From positions 54,096 through 118,095 of the forward strand of contig CAIPPO010000087.1 in assembly GCA_903866915.1 (NCBI GenBank): a stretch of 64,000 nt of DNA, written 5' to 3'. Below the pieces are notes generated by a model. The model saw only the letters and a program-made list of their open reading frames with translations, did no database searches and was not told the origin of the DNA. A program made the translations under genes and the position numbers. Of the stretch, positions 8,005 to 17,332 are shown in pieces (position 1 is the first letter of the stretch; each line of letters begins with the position of its first letter). The DNA is from an uncultured Mucilaginibacter sp. Lineage in GTDB: Bacteria > Bacteroidota > Bacteroidia > Sphingobacteriales > Sphingobacteriaceae.

Positions 8005-9429
8005 CTAACATTCCGGCAAACTAATAGGAATATTGATGGCGAGGCCACCATCGGAGGTTTCTTTGTATTTGGAGTTCATGTCGAGGGCGGTTTGCCACAT
8101 GGTTTTTACAACGGCGTCGAGGCTCACTTTGGCTTTGTCGGGATTGGTTTGCAGGGCGAGCTGTGAGGCGGTTATGGCCTTAATGGCACCCATCGTATTG
8201 CGTTCGATGCAGGGCACCTGTACCAGGCCGGCAATGGGATCGCAGGTGAGGCCCAGGTGGTGTTCCATCGCAATTTCGGCGGCCATCAGCACCTGCCTTT
8301 GCGAGCCGCCCAGACATTCGGTAAGCGCCGCGGCAGCCATAGCTGAAGAAACGCCAATCTCGGCCTGGCAGCCGCCCATGGCCGCGGATAGCGTAGCTCC
8401 TTTTTTAAAGATACTACCCACTTCGGAAGCGGTGCAGATGAACCGGATGATCTTCTCATCGCTAAACCCATCGCAAAACACAATCAAGTATTGCAACACA
8501 GCCGGCACCACGCCTGCCGCGCCATTGGTTGGCGCGGTAACAACCCGCCCAAAAGAAGCATTTTCCTCGTTTACGGCCAAAGCAAAGCAGCTCACCCAGT
8601 CGAGGGTGTTTTTGAAGCTGTCGCCGGTTGCTCTGATGGCATGCACCCATTCGCCATAATCCTGGTAAGGTATATTACCGATAAGTCGCTTATTAAGGCT
8701 GGCCGCACGGCGTGCCACATTCAGCCCTCCGGGCAGGTACCCCGTGGTATGGCAACCGCGGTAGATGCATTCGCGCATCACCCGGAAAATATTCAGTATT
8801 CCACCTTTGGTATCTGCTTCGCAGCGCCAGGCCAGCTCGTTCTCCAGTACCACCTCCGATATTTTAAGACCGGTTTTTAGGCACCAATGGAGCAGATCGG
8901 CCGCATGTTCGATAGGAAATGGTAGATCGACCTCGGATTTGCCCGTCCCCGGTGTCGCACCTTCCTGTACCACAAAGCCGCCACCAATAGAATAATAAGT
9001 TTCAGAAACCGCCCTCCCGTTGGCCAATAAAGCCTGGAAGGTAACGGCGTTAGGATGAAAAGGCAGTTGCTCAAGATAAAGGAACAACAGGTCATCGCTG
9101 TCATTAAAAGCGATCTCCTGGCTCCCTCCAAGCAATAGCTGCCCGGAGCTTTTGATATCGGCTATTTTATCATCGATCGCACTAACATCAAAGGTAACCG
9201 GGTCGTCGCCACTCAAGCCCAGCAGGATAGCGATATCCGTACCGTGGCCCTTACCGGTTTTGGCCAGCGAACCATAAAGCAGAATCTTTATACCTTCGAC
9301 CTGGGTCAACTCGTAACCCAGCCGATGCACAAACTGCTGGGCGGCACGCCATGGCCCCAGTGTATGCGAACTTGAAGGGCCGATGCCGATCTTAAATATG
9401 TCAAAAACGGATATCTGTTCGCGCTTCAT
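8005..9429 (-). CDS. sdaA: L-serine ammonia-lyase, iron-sulfur type, single chain
   Basis: The enzyme deaminates L-serine to pyruvate and ammonia using a [4Fe-4S] cluster. At 474 residues the alpha and beta domains are fused, as in E. coli SdaA, not split as in Firmicutes. The N-terminal [15 protein letters not shown] is at ~12-26 and TAPTNGAAG at 298-306. The likely cluster cysteines are C354 (GGCQAE), C396 (TCDPIAG) and C407 (VPCIERN). A convincing promoter lies 24 bp upstream (9454-9486). It is transcribed alone. Confidence 0.96.
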   Translation of the reverse strand: MKREQISVFDIFKIGIGPSSSHTLGPWRAAQQFVHRLGYELTQVEGIKILLYGSLAKTGKGHGTDIAILLGLSGDDPVTFDVSAIDDKIADIKSSGQLLLGGSQEIAFNDSDDLLFLYLEQLPFHPNAVTFQALLANGRAVSETYYSIGGGFVVQEGATPGTGKSEVDLPFPIEHAADLLHWCLKTGLKISEVVLENELAWRCEADTKGGILNIFRVMRECIYRGCHTTGYLPGGLNVARRAASLNKRLIGNIPYQDYGEWVHAIRATGDSFKNTLDWVSCFALAVNEENASFGRVVTAPTNGAAGVVPAVLQYLIVFCDGFSDEKIIRFICTASEVGSIFKKGATLSAAMGGCQAEIGVSSAMAAAALTECLGGSQRQVLMAAEIAMEHHLGLTCDPIAGLVQVPCIERNTMGAIKAITASQLALQTNPDKAKVSLDAVVKTMWQTALDMNSKYKETSDGGLAINIPISLPEC

Positions 9430-9453
9430 GAGGTAAAATTAAGGATAGTATTA

Positions 9454-9486
9454 CAAAATTACTCAGCCACATTTTGTATTATCAAA
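9454..9486 (-). promoter_or_regulatory. Bacteroidota-type promoter of sdaA
   Basis: On the minus strand TTTG (9486-9483) is followed after 21 bp by TAATTTTG (9461-9454). This matches the known TTTG-N19-21-TAnnTTTG consensus exactly. The start codon lies 24 bp further on. It is the best full two-part promoter match in the window. Confidence 0.65.
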
Positions 9487-9549
9487 AATTATTAATAGCT
9501 TCATTTCCAGCTAAACACACATCATTCTTAAACTTAACCGCACATTAAA

Positions 9550-10035
9550 ATGAACAATTATGATCCATCGGCCGGCGTTTTCGCCAGCTTTGCTGCACTG
9601 TTCGCGGTGCTTTTTATTCCTCTTCTTATAATCTCCGTCGTTTTGGTAATTGCAAATTGGAAAATTTACGAAAAAGCCGGAAAACCAGGCTGGGCTGCTA
9701 TTATACCAATTTACAACATTATTGTTTTGCTCGAGATTGTTGGCAAACCCGTATGGTGGATTATTCTGTTTCTGGTGCCTTGTGTAAACATCATTTTTGC
9801 TATCTGGACCATTAACTTACTTAGCAAAAGCTTTGGTCAAAGCGAAGGGTTTACGGTAGGTCTTGTTTTTTTACCCTATATATTTTATCCGATTCTTGGA
9901 TTTGGAAATTATAAATACATGGGGCCTGCCGGAATACCAGGTGGAATGTCTCCAATTGATCCTTCGATAGGTTATAAAGATCCATTTATTCCACCACCGA
10001 CTCCGCCAACTCCTCCAGCACCGCCGCAAGTATAA
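9550..10035 (+). CDS. DUF5684-type membrane protein
   Basis: The 161-residue protein has about four membrane segments. Between them is the KAGKPGWAAIIPIYNI block, followed by LEIVGKPVWWIILF, both typical of DUF5684. A proline-rich tail (PPPTPPTPPAPP) follows from ~146. The function is unknown. The next gene, a DUF2752 protein, starts one base after this stop, so the pair is an operon. It lies next to the RDD/SpoIIM/MoxR cluster and may belong to it, but that is inference from position. Confidence 0.8.
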   Translation: MNNYDPSAGVFASFAALFAVLFIPLLIISVVLVIANWKIYEKAGKPGWAAIIPIYNIIVLLEIVGKPVWWIILFLVPCVNIIFAIWTINLLSKSFGQSEGFTVGLVFLPYIFYPILGFGNYKYMGPAGIPGGMSPIDPSIGYKDPFIPPPTPPTPPAPPQV

Positions 10036-10036
10036 A

Positions 10037-10396
10037 ATGAGCTTAATAATTTATACAAAAATGGGCTGCGGCCGTTTGGTTATTATCCAATGGCTGCAGC
10101 ACCATTTGTTAACTTGTCCTTTTAAGTACCTCGCCGGTATCGACTGCCCTGGCTGTGGATTTCAGCGCTCGGTAATTGCATTGGTTCAGGGTAATTTCCA
10201 TCAAAGCCTGGCAATTTATCCGCCGACCATACCTTTGCTGCTCTATTTTGCCTATGGCATTGTTGATAGGCGCTTTAAGCTGGATAATCAACAAGAAACC
10301 ATTAAAAAAACAGGCTTCATCATACTCGGATCATTCATCCTTGTATGTTACTTTATAAAAATATACCGACTATATCATCAAAGCATATCAGCTTGA
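10037..10396 (+). CDS. DUF2752 membrane protein
   Basis: The 119-residue protein carries the DUF2752 hallmark CPGCGFQRS near residue 38-46, preceded by CPFKYLAGID, and at least two membrane segments. The paired cysteines suggest metal or redox chemistry, but no activity is established to my knowledge. Its last 19 bp overlap the 3' end of the convergent RDD gene, so the two transcripts would be antisense to each other there. Confidence 0.82.
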   Translation: MSLIIYTKMGCGRLVIIQWLQHHLLTCPFKYLAGIDCPGCGFQRSVIALVQGNFHQSLAIYPPTIPLLLYFAYGIVDRRFKLDNQQETIKKTGFIILGSFILVCYFIKIYRLYHQSISA

Positions 10397-11121
10397 GCGC
10401 TGATATGGTTATAATCTTTTACCAGCGTTTGCAGGAATAACATATCATTCATCCCGTTTGGCGTTTTGATGCCGAGGTGTTCCCTGATACGCTCCGACAT
10501 TTTGTACACTACCATCGCATTATTGGTTTTCAAATAATTGCTGATCACTTCATGTATCAGTTCGATATCACGGTCTTTCAGCTGCGCCGCGGCAGGAAAT
10601 ACGGGTTGATACCCGTCGTACACCGGCATAAATACCACACTATCCAGTTTAGAACGGGGCTCAGTACGTATCAACATAGTACCCGCCACCAGGTCACCCA
10701 ATCGTTGTGATTTTTCGTTCAGGGCAGCAACGATCAAAGCAACAAGCCCTGGCGGGATCAGGGCAAAATCAACGATGCGAAACAACCATCGTAAAATATA
10801 TTGCCCCACGCTTGCCTGAGCGCCGTCAATGCTGATAACTTTGATCTTCATGATTTTTTTTCCCGGGCTTTGCCCGTTCATAAACAATTCAAAAACCAGG
10901 TCATAAAATGCGAGGATAGTCAGGTAAACCCCTACAGCTATATAGATCATCGTATTTGAACCTGCGTATATGCCTCCGATCGAGCCTAATATCAATCCTA
11001 AAAAAAATACGACCAGCATAATTGCCAGGTCTATTAATCGTCCCAAAATACGTTCGCCAAGGCCCCCTATTTCGTAGTCAATGTCAATGTTTTGTGATGT
11101 AGTAATTCTGATCGTTTGCAT
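10378..11121 (-). CDS. RDD family membrane protein
   Basis: The RDD core is in the first ~150 of 247 residues: GERILGRLIDLAIML, then QSPGKKIMKIKV, then RWLFRIVDF, with about four membrane segments. The ~100-residue C-terminal part is soluble and predicted helical. It has no assigned function. The gene is divergent from the SpoIIM gene at 11218 (96-bp gap), giving a shared regulatory region. RDD, SpoIIM, MoxR and DUF58 genes also cluster in distant phyla. Confidence 0.88.
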   Translation of the reverse strand: MQTIRITTSQNIDIDYEIGGLGERILGRLIDLAIMLVVFFLGLILGSIGGIYAGSNTMIYIAVGVYLTILAFYDLVFELFMNGQSPGKKIMKIKVISIDGAQASVGQYILRWLFRIVDFALIPPGLVALIVAALNEKSQRLGDLVAGTMLIRTEPRSKLDSVVFMPVYDGYQPVFPAAAQLKDRDIELIHEVISNYLKTNNAMVVYKMSERIREHLGIKTPNGMNDMLFLQTLVKDYNHISAQADML

Positions 11122-11217
11122 GCATTTTCTTTATTCTGTCACTAATATACTTTTTTAGTTGAAAGATAGAATTATTGTAATTATTTTAAGCCCATATTAA
11201 ACCCGGTCAAAACACAC

Positions 11218-12180
11218 ATGCGCGAGCCCCTTTTTGTTAAACAAAACGCTGATCAGTGGAAAAGTTTTGAACTGGAGCCAACCACCGATCCGGACGAGCT
11301 GGCCGAGCGTTTCATCAAGATTACGGATGACCTGGCCTATGCCAAAACTTTTTACCCGAACTCAAAAACTACGGTTTACCTGAACGGACTGGCGGCCAAA
11401 CTGCATCAATCTATATATAAAAATAAAAAAGAACGAGCCAACCGTTTTGTGCAGTTCTGGAAAATTGAATTACCCCTGCTGTTTAAAACCTATGAACGGC
11501 AACTCTTATATTCCCTGATATTTTTTATTGTGTTTTGTGCGATGGGCGTTCTTTCAGCAAAATACGATACCAATTTTATCAGATTGATATTGGGTGATGC
11601 CTACGTTGACATGACCAACGATAACATAGCCAAAGGGCATCCATTTGGCGTTTATGGTAATGAAAACGGCTTCCCTATGTTTATACAAATAGCCGCCAAT
11701 AATATTTATGTTTCGCTGGTGATGTTTGTCAGTGGCATCGTTTTTTCGATCGGTTCAATTTATTTTTCGCTCCGCAATGCGATGATGCTGGGTGCTTTTG
11801 AATATTTTTTCTTCAGCAAGGGTTTCGGACTGCAATCAATTTTAGTAATCTGGATACACGGCACGATTGAAATATCCTCACTGATTATAGCCTGCGCCGC
11901 CGGAATGGTTATGGGCAATAGCCTTTTATTCCCAAAAACATACACCCGTATGGAATCATTAAAAAGGGGTGCAAAAGACGGCATGAAGATGGCTATCGGG
12001 CTAGTACCGCTTTTTATAATTGCAGCAACATTTGAAAGCTTTGTGACACGCCATACCGAAATGCCGATATGGCTCAGTATTACTATTCTTTCAGCATCTT
12101 TTATTTTTGTTACCTGGTACGTAATCATTTATCCCAATTTAGTTTATAAAAACCAAACCTTGAATGGAACAGAACATTGA
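11218..12180 (+). CDS. SpoIIM family (stage II sporulation protein M-like) membrane protein
   Basis: The 320-residue protein has a soluble N-terminal ~90 residues followed by five or so membrane segments. The conserved blocks FIQIAANNIYVSLVMFVSGI and FFSKGFG...WIHGTIEISSLIIA are typical of the SpoIIM family. The organism is not expected to sporulate, so the name only reflects homology; Firmicutes SpoIIM acts in membrane engulfment with peptidoglycan hydrolases. It overlaps the next gene by 17 bp and leads the six-gene operon. Confidence 0.88.
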   Translation: MREPLFVKQNADQWKSFELEPTTDPDELAERFIKITDDLAYAKTFYPNSKTTVYLNGLAAKLHQSIYKNKKERANRFVQFWKIELPLLFKTYERQLLYSLIFFIVFCAMGVLSAKYDTNFIRLILGDAYVDMTNDNIAKGHPFGVYGNENGFPMFIQIAANNIYVSLVMFVSGIVFSIGSIYFSLRNAMMLGAFEYFFFSKGFGLQSILVIWIHGTIEISSLIIACAAGMVMGNSLLFPKTYTRMESLKRGAKDGMKMAIGLVPLFIIAATFESFVTRHTEMPIWLSITILSASFIFVTWYVIIYPNLVYKNQTLNGTEH

Positions 12181-13066
12181 ACTGGCAAAACCCCGCGATT
12201 TTGGCGAAGTATTGGGTGATACCTTTGTATTTATCCGTCAAAACCTTAAACCGCTTTTAAAATACTTTGTTATTTTTTGCGGCTTCTTTGTAGTTGCTAC
12301 CGCCGCTACCAGTACCGTGGTAGAACTTAGAGCAATAAACCTGACAACCTCTTTCGATGCCAACGACTTTGCGAACGAAAGTGTTTTGGGCCGTATTATG
12401 CCGCTGATTGGCAGTTATTTACTTTTGATAACGTTCTACATATTACAAAGCGTCACACTGAACGTTATGATCCTTTCTTATATGGCGCTTTACCAAAAGA
12501 AGGGTAATACAGTACCTACCGTTGACGAAATGTGGGGATATATAAAATATTACTTTTTAAGAGTTTTAGGGAGCAGCGTACTTTTGTATATACTTGCTTT
12601 TGTCGGTCTATGTTTTTGTTTGGCACCTGGCTTGTACCTCGGTACCGTTTTTGCCCTGGTTCCGGCCATCATTGTCGTGGAAAATGCAAGTTTCAGCTAT
12701 GCTTTCAGTCATGCCTTTAAGCTGATCAGTAATAACTGGTGGACCACTTTTGGTGTGCTGGTCGTAATTTATATTATCTTGTACGTGGTTAATTTGGTTG
12801 TTGGAATCCCAGCTTCAATTGTCGGTGCGGGTAATGTATTTCTGCACATTTCCCAAAGGAGTGTTAGTGCGATATCGATGCCCTGGGTAATTCTCATGAA
12901 TGTAATTACAGCTTTCATTTCCTTTTTCCAGATACTGCTCGTTAGCGCTGTAGGTCTTATTTATTTCAACCTTTCCGAAACAAAAGAAGGTACATCACTG
13001 ATAGCCCGGATCGATGAGTTTGGCACCAGGAACCAGGACCCGGGGCCACAGCCTGAAGAATATTAA
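12164..13066 (+). CDS. Polytopic membrane protein, GPDPase-membrane-domain-like
   Basis: The 300-residue protein has six or so hydrophobic segments (about 33-53, 83-110, 128-168, 183-210, 235-265). It resembles the membrane-anchor domains seen beside glycerophosphodiester phosphodiesterases, but has no phosphodiesterase domain. I assign the family with low confidence. It starts 17 bp inside the SpoIIM gene and ends 2 bp before the DUF4129 gene, so it belongs to the same operon. Confidence 0.75.
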   Translation: MEQNIELAKPRDFGEVLGDTFVFIRQNLKPLLKYFVIFCGFFVVATAATSTVVELRAINLTTSFDANDFANESVLGRIMPLIGSYLLLITFYILQSVTLNVMILSYMALYQKKGNTVPTVDEMWGYIKYYFLRVLGSSVLLYILAFVGLCFCLAPGLYLGTVFALVPAIIVVENASFSYAFSHAFKLISNNWWTTFGVLVVIYIILYVVNLVVGIPASIVGAGNVFLHISQRSVSAISMPWVILMNVITAFISFFQILLVSAVGLIYFNLSETKEGTSLIARIDEFGTRNQDPGPQPEEY

Positions 13067-13068
13067 TT

Positions 13069-13815
13069 ATGCGCTATATTTTTTACCTCGTACTTTTAAC
13101 CTTGTCGGTAAACCTGGCCTTGGGCAGCGATGTAAAAAAAGTTATACCAAAAGCACCGCTAATAGTTAAAATTGACACGGCAAAGAACCCATCAGTGCGC
13201 AGTTTTGATAAAGAAATACTGCATAAATACAGCGAACAACGAGAGTTTAATTACGAGGGTCCTGCAACAGGTACCTCATGGTGGGCCTATTTCTGGGATC
13301 GCTTTTGGGACTGGTTTATACACTTGTTTACGGTCAGAGGCCTGGGCATATTAGGTATTATCTGGAATATTTTATGGGTGCTGATATTGCTGAGCGGCGT
13401 TGCAGCTATTGTATATTTTATTTTAAAAGCCAGCGGGGTTGATTTGCAGGATATCTTTAAACGCAAATCAAATGCAGCAACGGTGCCTTACTCTGAGTTT
13501 TTTGAAGATATTAATAACATCGACTTTGATACAGAGATAGAAAATGCGGTGGCTAAACACAATTACCGTTTTGCAGTGCGCCTGCTATACCTCAAATGCC
13601 TGAAACAACTCAGCGACGGCGGAATGATTGCCTGGGAAATAGACAAAACAAACACGCAATATATTTATGAAATAAAAGACCAGGAGCAGCGTACGGCATT
13701 CTCCTCGCTTACCAGGCAGTTTGAATATGTTTGGTATGGCGAATTCCTGATTGATAACCAGGTGTATCTGACTATTGCAGGTTCCTTCCGAAACTTTAAC
13801 CAGCAAAAGGCATGA
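13069..13815 (+). CDS. DUF4129 domain protein
   Basis: It has a signal peptide (residues 1-20), a periplasmic stretch containing a tryptophan-rich SWWAYFWDRFWDWF segment near 63-76, one membrane helix near 95-120, and a C-terminal cytoplasmic DUF4129 domain. In that domain RLLYLKCLKQLSD and the FEYVWYGEF block near residue 220 are characteristic. DUF4129 domains often sit in transglutaminase or MoxR neighbourhoods. The stop overlaps the next start by 4 bp (ATGA). Confidence 0.87.
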   Translation: MRYIFYLVLLTLSVNLALGSDVKKVIPKAPLIVKIDTAKNPSVRSFDKEILHKYSEQREFNYEGPATGTSWWAYFWDRFWDWFIHLFTVRGLGILGIIWNILWVLILLSGVAAIVYFILKASGVDLQDIFKRKSNAATVPYSEFFEDINNIDFDTEIENAVAKHNYRFAVRLLYLKCLKQLSDGGMIAWEIDKTNTQYIYEIKDQEQRTAFSSLTRQFEYVWYGEFLIDNQVYLTIAGSFRNFNQQKA

Positions 13816-14999
13816 GGTCGCTTAAATTATTTTATATCATTAGCTTTTCTTTCCTGCTGCTTTACCTGGTAGCCGAATTTAATAAACCTAAGGCAGTAAA
13901 TTGGACACCTACGCTGTCATATAACGATAAGATACCATTTGGAACTTTCATCCTGTTTAAGGAAATAAACCAACTCTTTCCGGGTGCTAAAATTAAAGAG
14001 ACCAATAAAACCATTTATGATCAGTTTCACGGCGATACCGTGCATAACAGCAACTACTTGATTATTGCCAATTCGATAAACCTGAGTAAGTATGACTACC
14101 GGGAAATGATCAATTACATCAACAATGGTAACTCAGTATTTATTGCAACCAGTAATTTCGTCCAAAAAGGCATTAAGGCTAACCCGGTTGCCGATACATT
14201 GGGTATTCAATTGGATTACTATTTCCAAAAGACCGTCACCGATCTCAATTTCACGAATGATAAACTGGCGAAAAAGGGTGGCTACCGTTTCGACAGGGGG
14301 ATGGCTGCGAGTTATTTTGAACAATTTGATACCACCAGGGCTGTTGTATTAAGTAAGAATGAGGATAATTTTCCTACCCTCGTTCGTTACAATTTTGGCA
14401 AGGGAAGTTTGTTTTTATGTGCCGATCCCAAATTGTTTACCAATTACAGTCTGCTAACGCCCAATGGTGCCGACTATGCAGCAAAAGCACTTTCTTACCT
14501 GCCGGAACATCCGGTTATTTACTGGGACCACCTGCAAAATGGAGATATTGAAGTAGATGAGTCGCCATTGCGCGTATTCTTTAGTTATCCCGCTTTGCAA
14601 TGGGCCTACTATATTGCTTTATTTACGCTGGTAGGTTTTGTATTATTCGAAATGAAACGCCGCCAGCGTATTATACCCATTATTGCAGCGCCGGCAAATT
14701 CGACAGTCGATTTTGTTAGCGTGGTGGGTAGGGTTTATTATGAACAACGTAACAATACCAATATTGCGCAAAAGAAAATACTCTACTTTTTAGAGCATCT
14801 GCGCACCACCTACTACCTGAAAACCAATGTGCTTGACCGCGAATTCATCGAAAAACTTGCGCAAAAAACAGGGGTAGATCTCGCATTTGTGCAGGAATTA
14901 GTGGCGCATATTCAATATATCACCGGCCAGCGTGTAAGCGACGAGGACCTGATCAAACTGAACCAACTTATCGAACAATTTTATATTAAATCCAGGTGA
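13812..14999 (+). CDS. DUF4350 domain protein
   Basis: The 395-residue protein has an N-terminal membrane anchor (residues 4-20) and a periplasmic DUF4350 domain whose opening YNDKIPFGTFILFKEI is recognisable. A second membrane helix near 260-280 (YIALFTLVGFVLFEMKRR) is followed by a helical cytoplasmic tail. The domain resembles the GldG/ABC-auxiliary type of Rossmann-like fold; no catalytic residues are evident. Its stop overlaps the GTG of the MoxR gene (GTGA), so the two are translationally coupled. Confidence 0.86.
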   Translation: MRSLKLFYIISFSFLLLYLVAEFNKPKAVNWTPTLSYNDKIPFGTFILFKEINQLFPGAKIKETNKTIYDQFHGDTVHNSNYLIIANSINLSKYDYREMINYINNGNSVFIATSNFVQKGIKANPVADTLGIQLDYYFQKTVTDLNFTNDKLAKKGGYRFDRGMAASYFEQFDTTRAVVLSKNEDNFPTLVRYNFGKGSLFLCADPKLFTNYSLLTPNGADYAAKALSYLPEHPVIYWDHLQNGDIEVDESPLRVFFSYPALQWAYYIALFTLVGFVLFEMKRRQRIIPIIAAPANSTVDFVSVVGRVYYEQRNNTNIAQKKILYFLEHLRTTYYLKTNVLDREFIEKLAQKTGVDLAFVQELVAHIQYITGQRVSDEDLIKLNQLIEQFYIKSR

Positions 15000-15982
15000 A
15001 CATGGAAGAAGAAGAAATATTTAAACAAAGAACCGATCTGAGCAAGCTAACAGCCGCTGTTGACCAGATCAAGGCCAGTATTGGAAAGGTCATTGTAGGG
15101 CAGCATGAGACGATTGATCTGCTGATAGCCGGCATACTAGCCGATGGGCATATACTTATTGAAGGTGTACCTGGCGTTGCCAAAACACTTACAGCTAAAC
15201 TCATCGCCAGGTCGATCGACGCCAAATATTCGCGCATCCAGTTCACACCCGATCTGATGCCATCGGATGTTTTGGGCACTTCGGTATTTAATCCCAAAAC
15301 GGTTGACTTTGAGTTCAAACGCGGACCCATATTTGGCAATATTGTATTGATCGACGAGATCAACCGCTCGCCGGCCAAAACGCAATCGGCACTATTTGAA
15401 GTAATGGAAGAACGTCAGGTAACGATAGACGGCCAGCGTTATGCGATGGAGGAGCCCTTCCTTGTACTAGCCACCCAAAACCCGGTTGAACACGAGGGTA
15501 CCTACCGCCTGCCCGAGGCTCAACTGGATCGCTTCCTGTTCAAGATAGAAGTAAAATACCCCACATTCGAAGAAGAAGTGGCCATCATCACACAGCAACA
15601 CCAGCAGGTAGCAACAGAGCAGCTGGCGGCAATTAGCCCGGTGCTTTCTAAAGAAGAAATTATTGCGCTGCGCAAGCAGGTACGCAGCCTGCATATTGAA
15701 CCGAAGATATTGGAGTTTGTAGCGAAAATAGCTGCCGAAACACGTAACAGTAAATCGTTGTACCTGGGTGCCTCGCCACGTGCCTCATTGGCCATTGTTA
15801 ATGCAGCCAAAGCAGTTGCCGCCATTCGCGGACGCGATTTTGTTACTCCTGATGACGTGATTTGGGTAACGCCTGCCGTATTAAGACACCGCATCATGCT
15901 TACCCCCGATAAGGAAATGGAAGGCGTCAGTCCGGATGAAGTAATTAAACAGATCGTTCAGAAAATAGAGGTACCACGTTAA
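14996..15982 (+). CDS. MoxR family AAA+ ATPase
   Basis: This is a cytoplasmic AAA+ chaperone-like ATPase of 328 residues. Walker A is GVPGVAKT at 57-64, Walker B is IVLIDE at 116-121, sensor 1 lies in ATQNP near 159-163, and the family lid domain follows. MoxR ATPases are thought to remodel or activate vWA-domain partners; the DUF58 protein encoded 3 bp downstream is the obvious partner. The start is GTG at 14996 (GTGA overlap with the previous stop). An ATG at 15002 is the alternative. Confidence 0.95.
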   Translation: MNMEEEEIFKQRTDLSKLTAAVDQIKASIGKVIVGQHETIDLLIAGILADGHILIEGVPGVAKTLTAKLIARSIDAKYSRIQFTPDLMPSDVLGTSVFNPKTVDFEFKRGPIFGNIVLIDEINRSPAKTQSALFEVMEERQVTIDGQRYAMEEPFLVLATQNPVEHEGTYRLPEAQLDRFLFKIEVKYPTFEEEVAIITQQHQQVATEQLAAISPVLSKEEIIALRKQVRSLHIEPKILEFVAKIAAETRNSKSLYLGASPRASLAIVNAAKAVAAIRGRDFVTPDDVIWVTPAVLRHRIMLTPDKEMEGVSPDEVIKQIVQKIEVPR

Positions 15983-15985
15983 TCT

Positions 15986-17332
15986 GTGAAAAAGCTCTAC
16001 CGGTTATTTTATAAAGATCTATTTTTTACCAACAGGTTTTTTACACTGATGGGTGGAGCGGTTGTTTTCTTTACGTTCTCGTTCTTTTTGCCCTGGCTGG
16101 GTATTTTACCTCAGCTCTTCTTTTGGGTGGTGGCGATACTTGTGCTGATCGATCTGTTGATGCTCTACCACCTGGGCAAAGGTGTTTTCGCCCGCCGCCA
16201 TGCCCCTGAACGTTTGAGCAATGGCGATGATAACGAATTAGGTATCTATATCGAAAACCTTTACCCTTTTGATATCAATGTGGGCATCATCGACGAAATA
16301 CCTTTTCAATTTCAAAAACGCGATCTCTGGTTCAGATCCAATTTAAAGCCACAGCAGCATAAATTGATCAATTACCTGCTGCGGCCAACCAAACGTGGTG
16401 AATATGAATTTGGTGCGATCAGGGTATTTGTTAGCAGCGGACTTGGTTTGATCCGTCGTCGTTATAATTTCGACCAGGCCGAAACCTTACCGGTTTACCC
16501 CTCCTTCCTGCAAATGCGTAAATACGAGCTGATGGCGGTATCAAACCGCTTAACAGACGTAGGTATTAAAAAAGTCAGGAGGTTGGGTCATAGCCTGGAA
16601 TTTGAACAGGTGAAAAATTATGTTGCCGGTGATGATTACCGCACCATCAACTGGAAAGCCACTGCAAGGCAGGGCAACCTGATGACCAATTTATATACCG
16701 ACGAAAAATCACAGCATGTGTATTGTGTGATCGACAAGTCGAGAACAATGAAAATGCCCTTCGAAGGGCTGAGCCTGCTCGATTATGCGATCAACGCAAG
16801 CCTGGTGCTTTCGAATGTTGCTTTATTGAAAGAAGATAAAGCAGGACTGATCACTCTGGCCGAAAAAATAGGCGCCGTGGTGCCTGCCGATAAAAAAGCG
16901 GTACAGATCAACCGCATCCTCGAGGTGCTTTATAAAGAAAAGACCCGTTACCTGGAAAGCAATATGGAACTGCTTTACGTTACTATACGCAAAGTATTAA
17001 AGCAGCGCAGCCTGGTAGTATTTTTTACGAATTTTGAGAGCATGTCGGCATTGGAAAGGCAGTTGCCTTTTTTGAAACGCATTGCCCGGTTTCATTTGCT
17101 GATCGTGGTGTTTTTTGAAAATACGGAGTTACAAAAGCTAAGCGAAGAACCCGCAACAACAGTTGAAGATATCTATATCAAAACAATCGCCGAAAAGTTT
17201 GCTTACGACAAAAAGCTGATCGTTAAGGAACTGGCCAAACATGGCATCCAGTCGATTTTGAGCACGCCGCAAAATCTTACCGTCAATACCATTAACCGCT
17301 ACCTCGAACTGAAAGCCAGGCAGTCGATCTGA
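15986..17332 (+). CDS. DUF58 (vWA-like) membrane-anchored protein
   Basis: The 448-residue protein starts at GTG 15986. Two adjacent membrane helices occupy ~18-62. A beta-rich segment is followed by the DUF58 core EFEQVKNYVAGDDYRTINWK at 206-225, then a vWA-like domain whose metal site reads D250-x-S252-x-T254, close to the canonical DxSxS. In other bacteria DUF58 proteins are encoded with MoxR ATPases and are presumed clients. It is the last gene of the operon and abuts the convergent mscS stop with no spacer and no visible terminator. Confidence 0.93.
   Translation: MKKLYRLFYKDLFFTNRFFTLMGGAVVFFTFSFFLPWLGILPQLFFWVVAILVLIDLLMLYHLGKGVFARRHAPERLSNGDDNELGIYIENLYPFDINVGIIDEIPFQFQKRDLWFRSNLKPQQHKLINYLLRPTKRGEYEFGAIRVFVSSGLGLIRRRYNFDQAETLPVYPSFLQMRKYELMAVSNRLTDVGIKKVRRLGHSLEFEQVKNYVAGDDYRTINWKATARQGNLMTNLYTDEKSQHVYCVIDKSRTMKMPFEGLSLLDYAINASLVLSNVALLKEDKAGLITLAEKIGAVVPADKKAVQINRILEVLYKEKTRYLESNMELLYVTIRKVLKQRSLVVFFTNFESMSALERQLPFLKRIARFHLLIVVFFENTELQKLSEEPATTVEDIYIKTIAEKFAYDKKLIVKELAKHGIQSILSTPQNLTVNTINRYLELKARQSI

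Noticed and set aside
8033..8659. Long plus-strand open frame opposite sdaA
   Set aside because: It lies wholly inside the clear serine dehydratase gene on the other strand, and its product has no family features. It reflects codon bias of the real gene.
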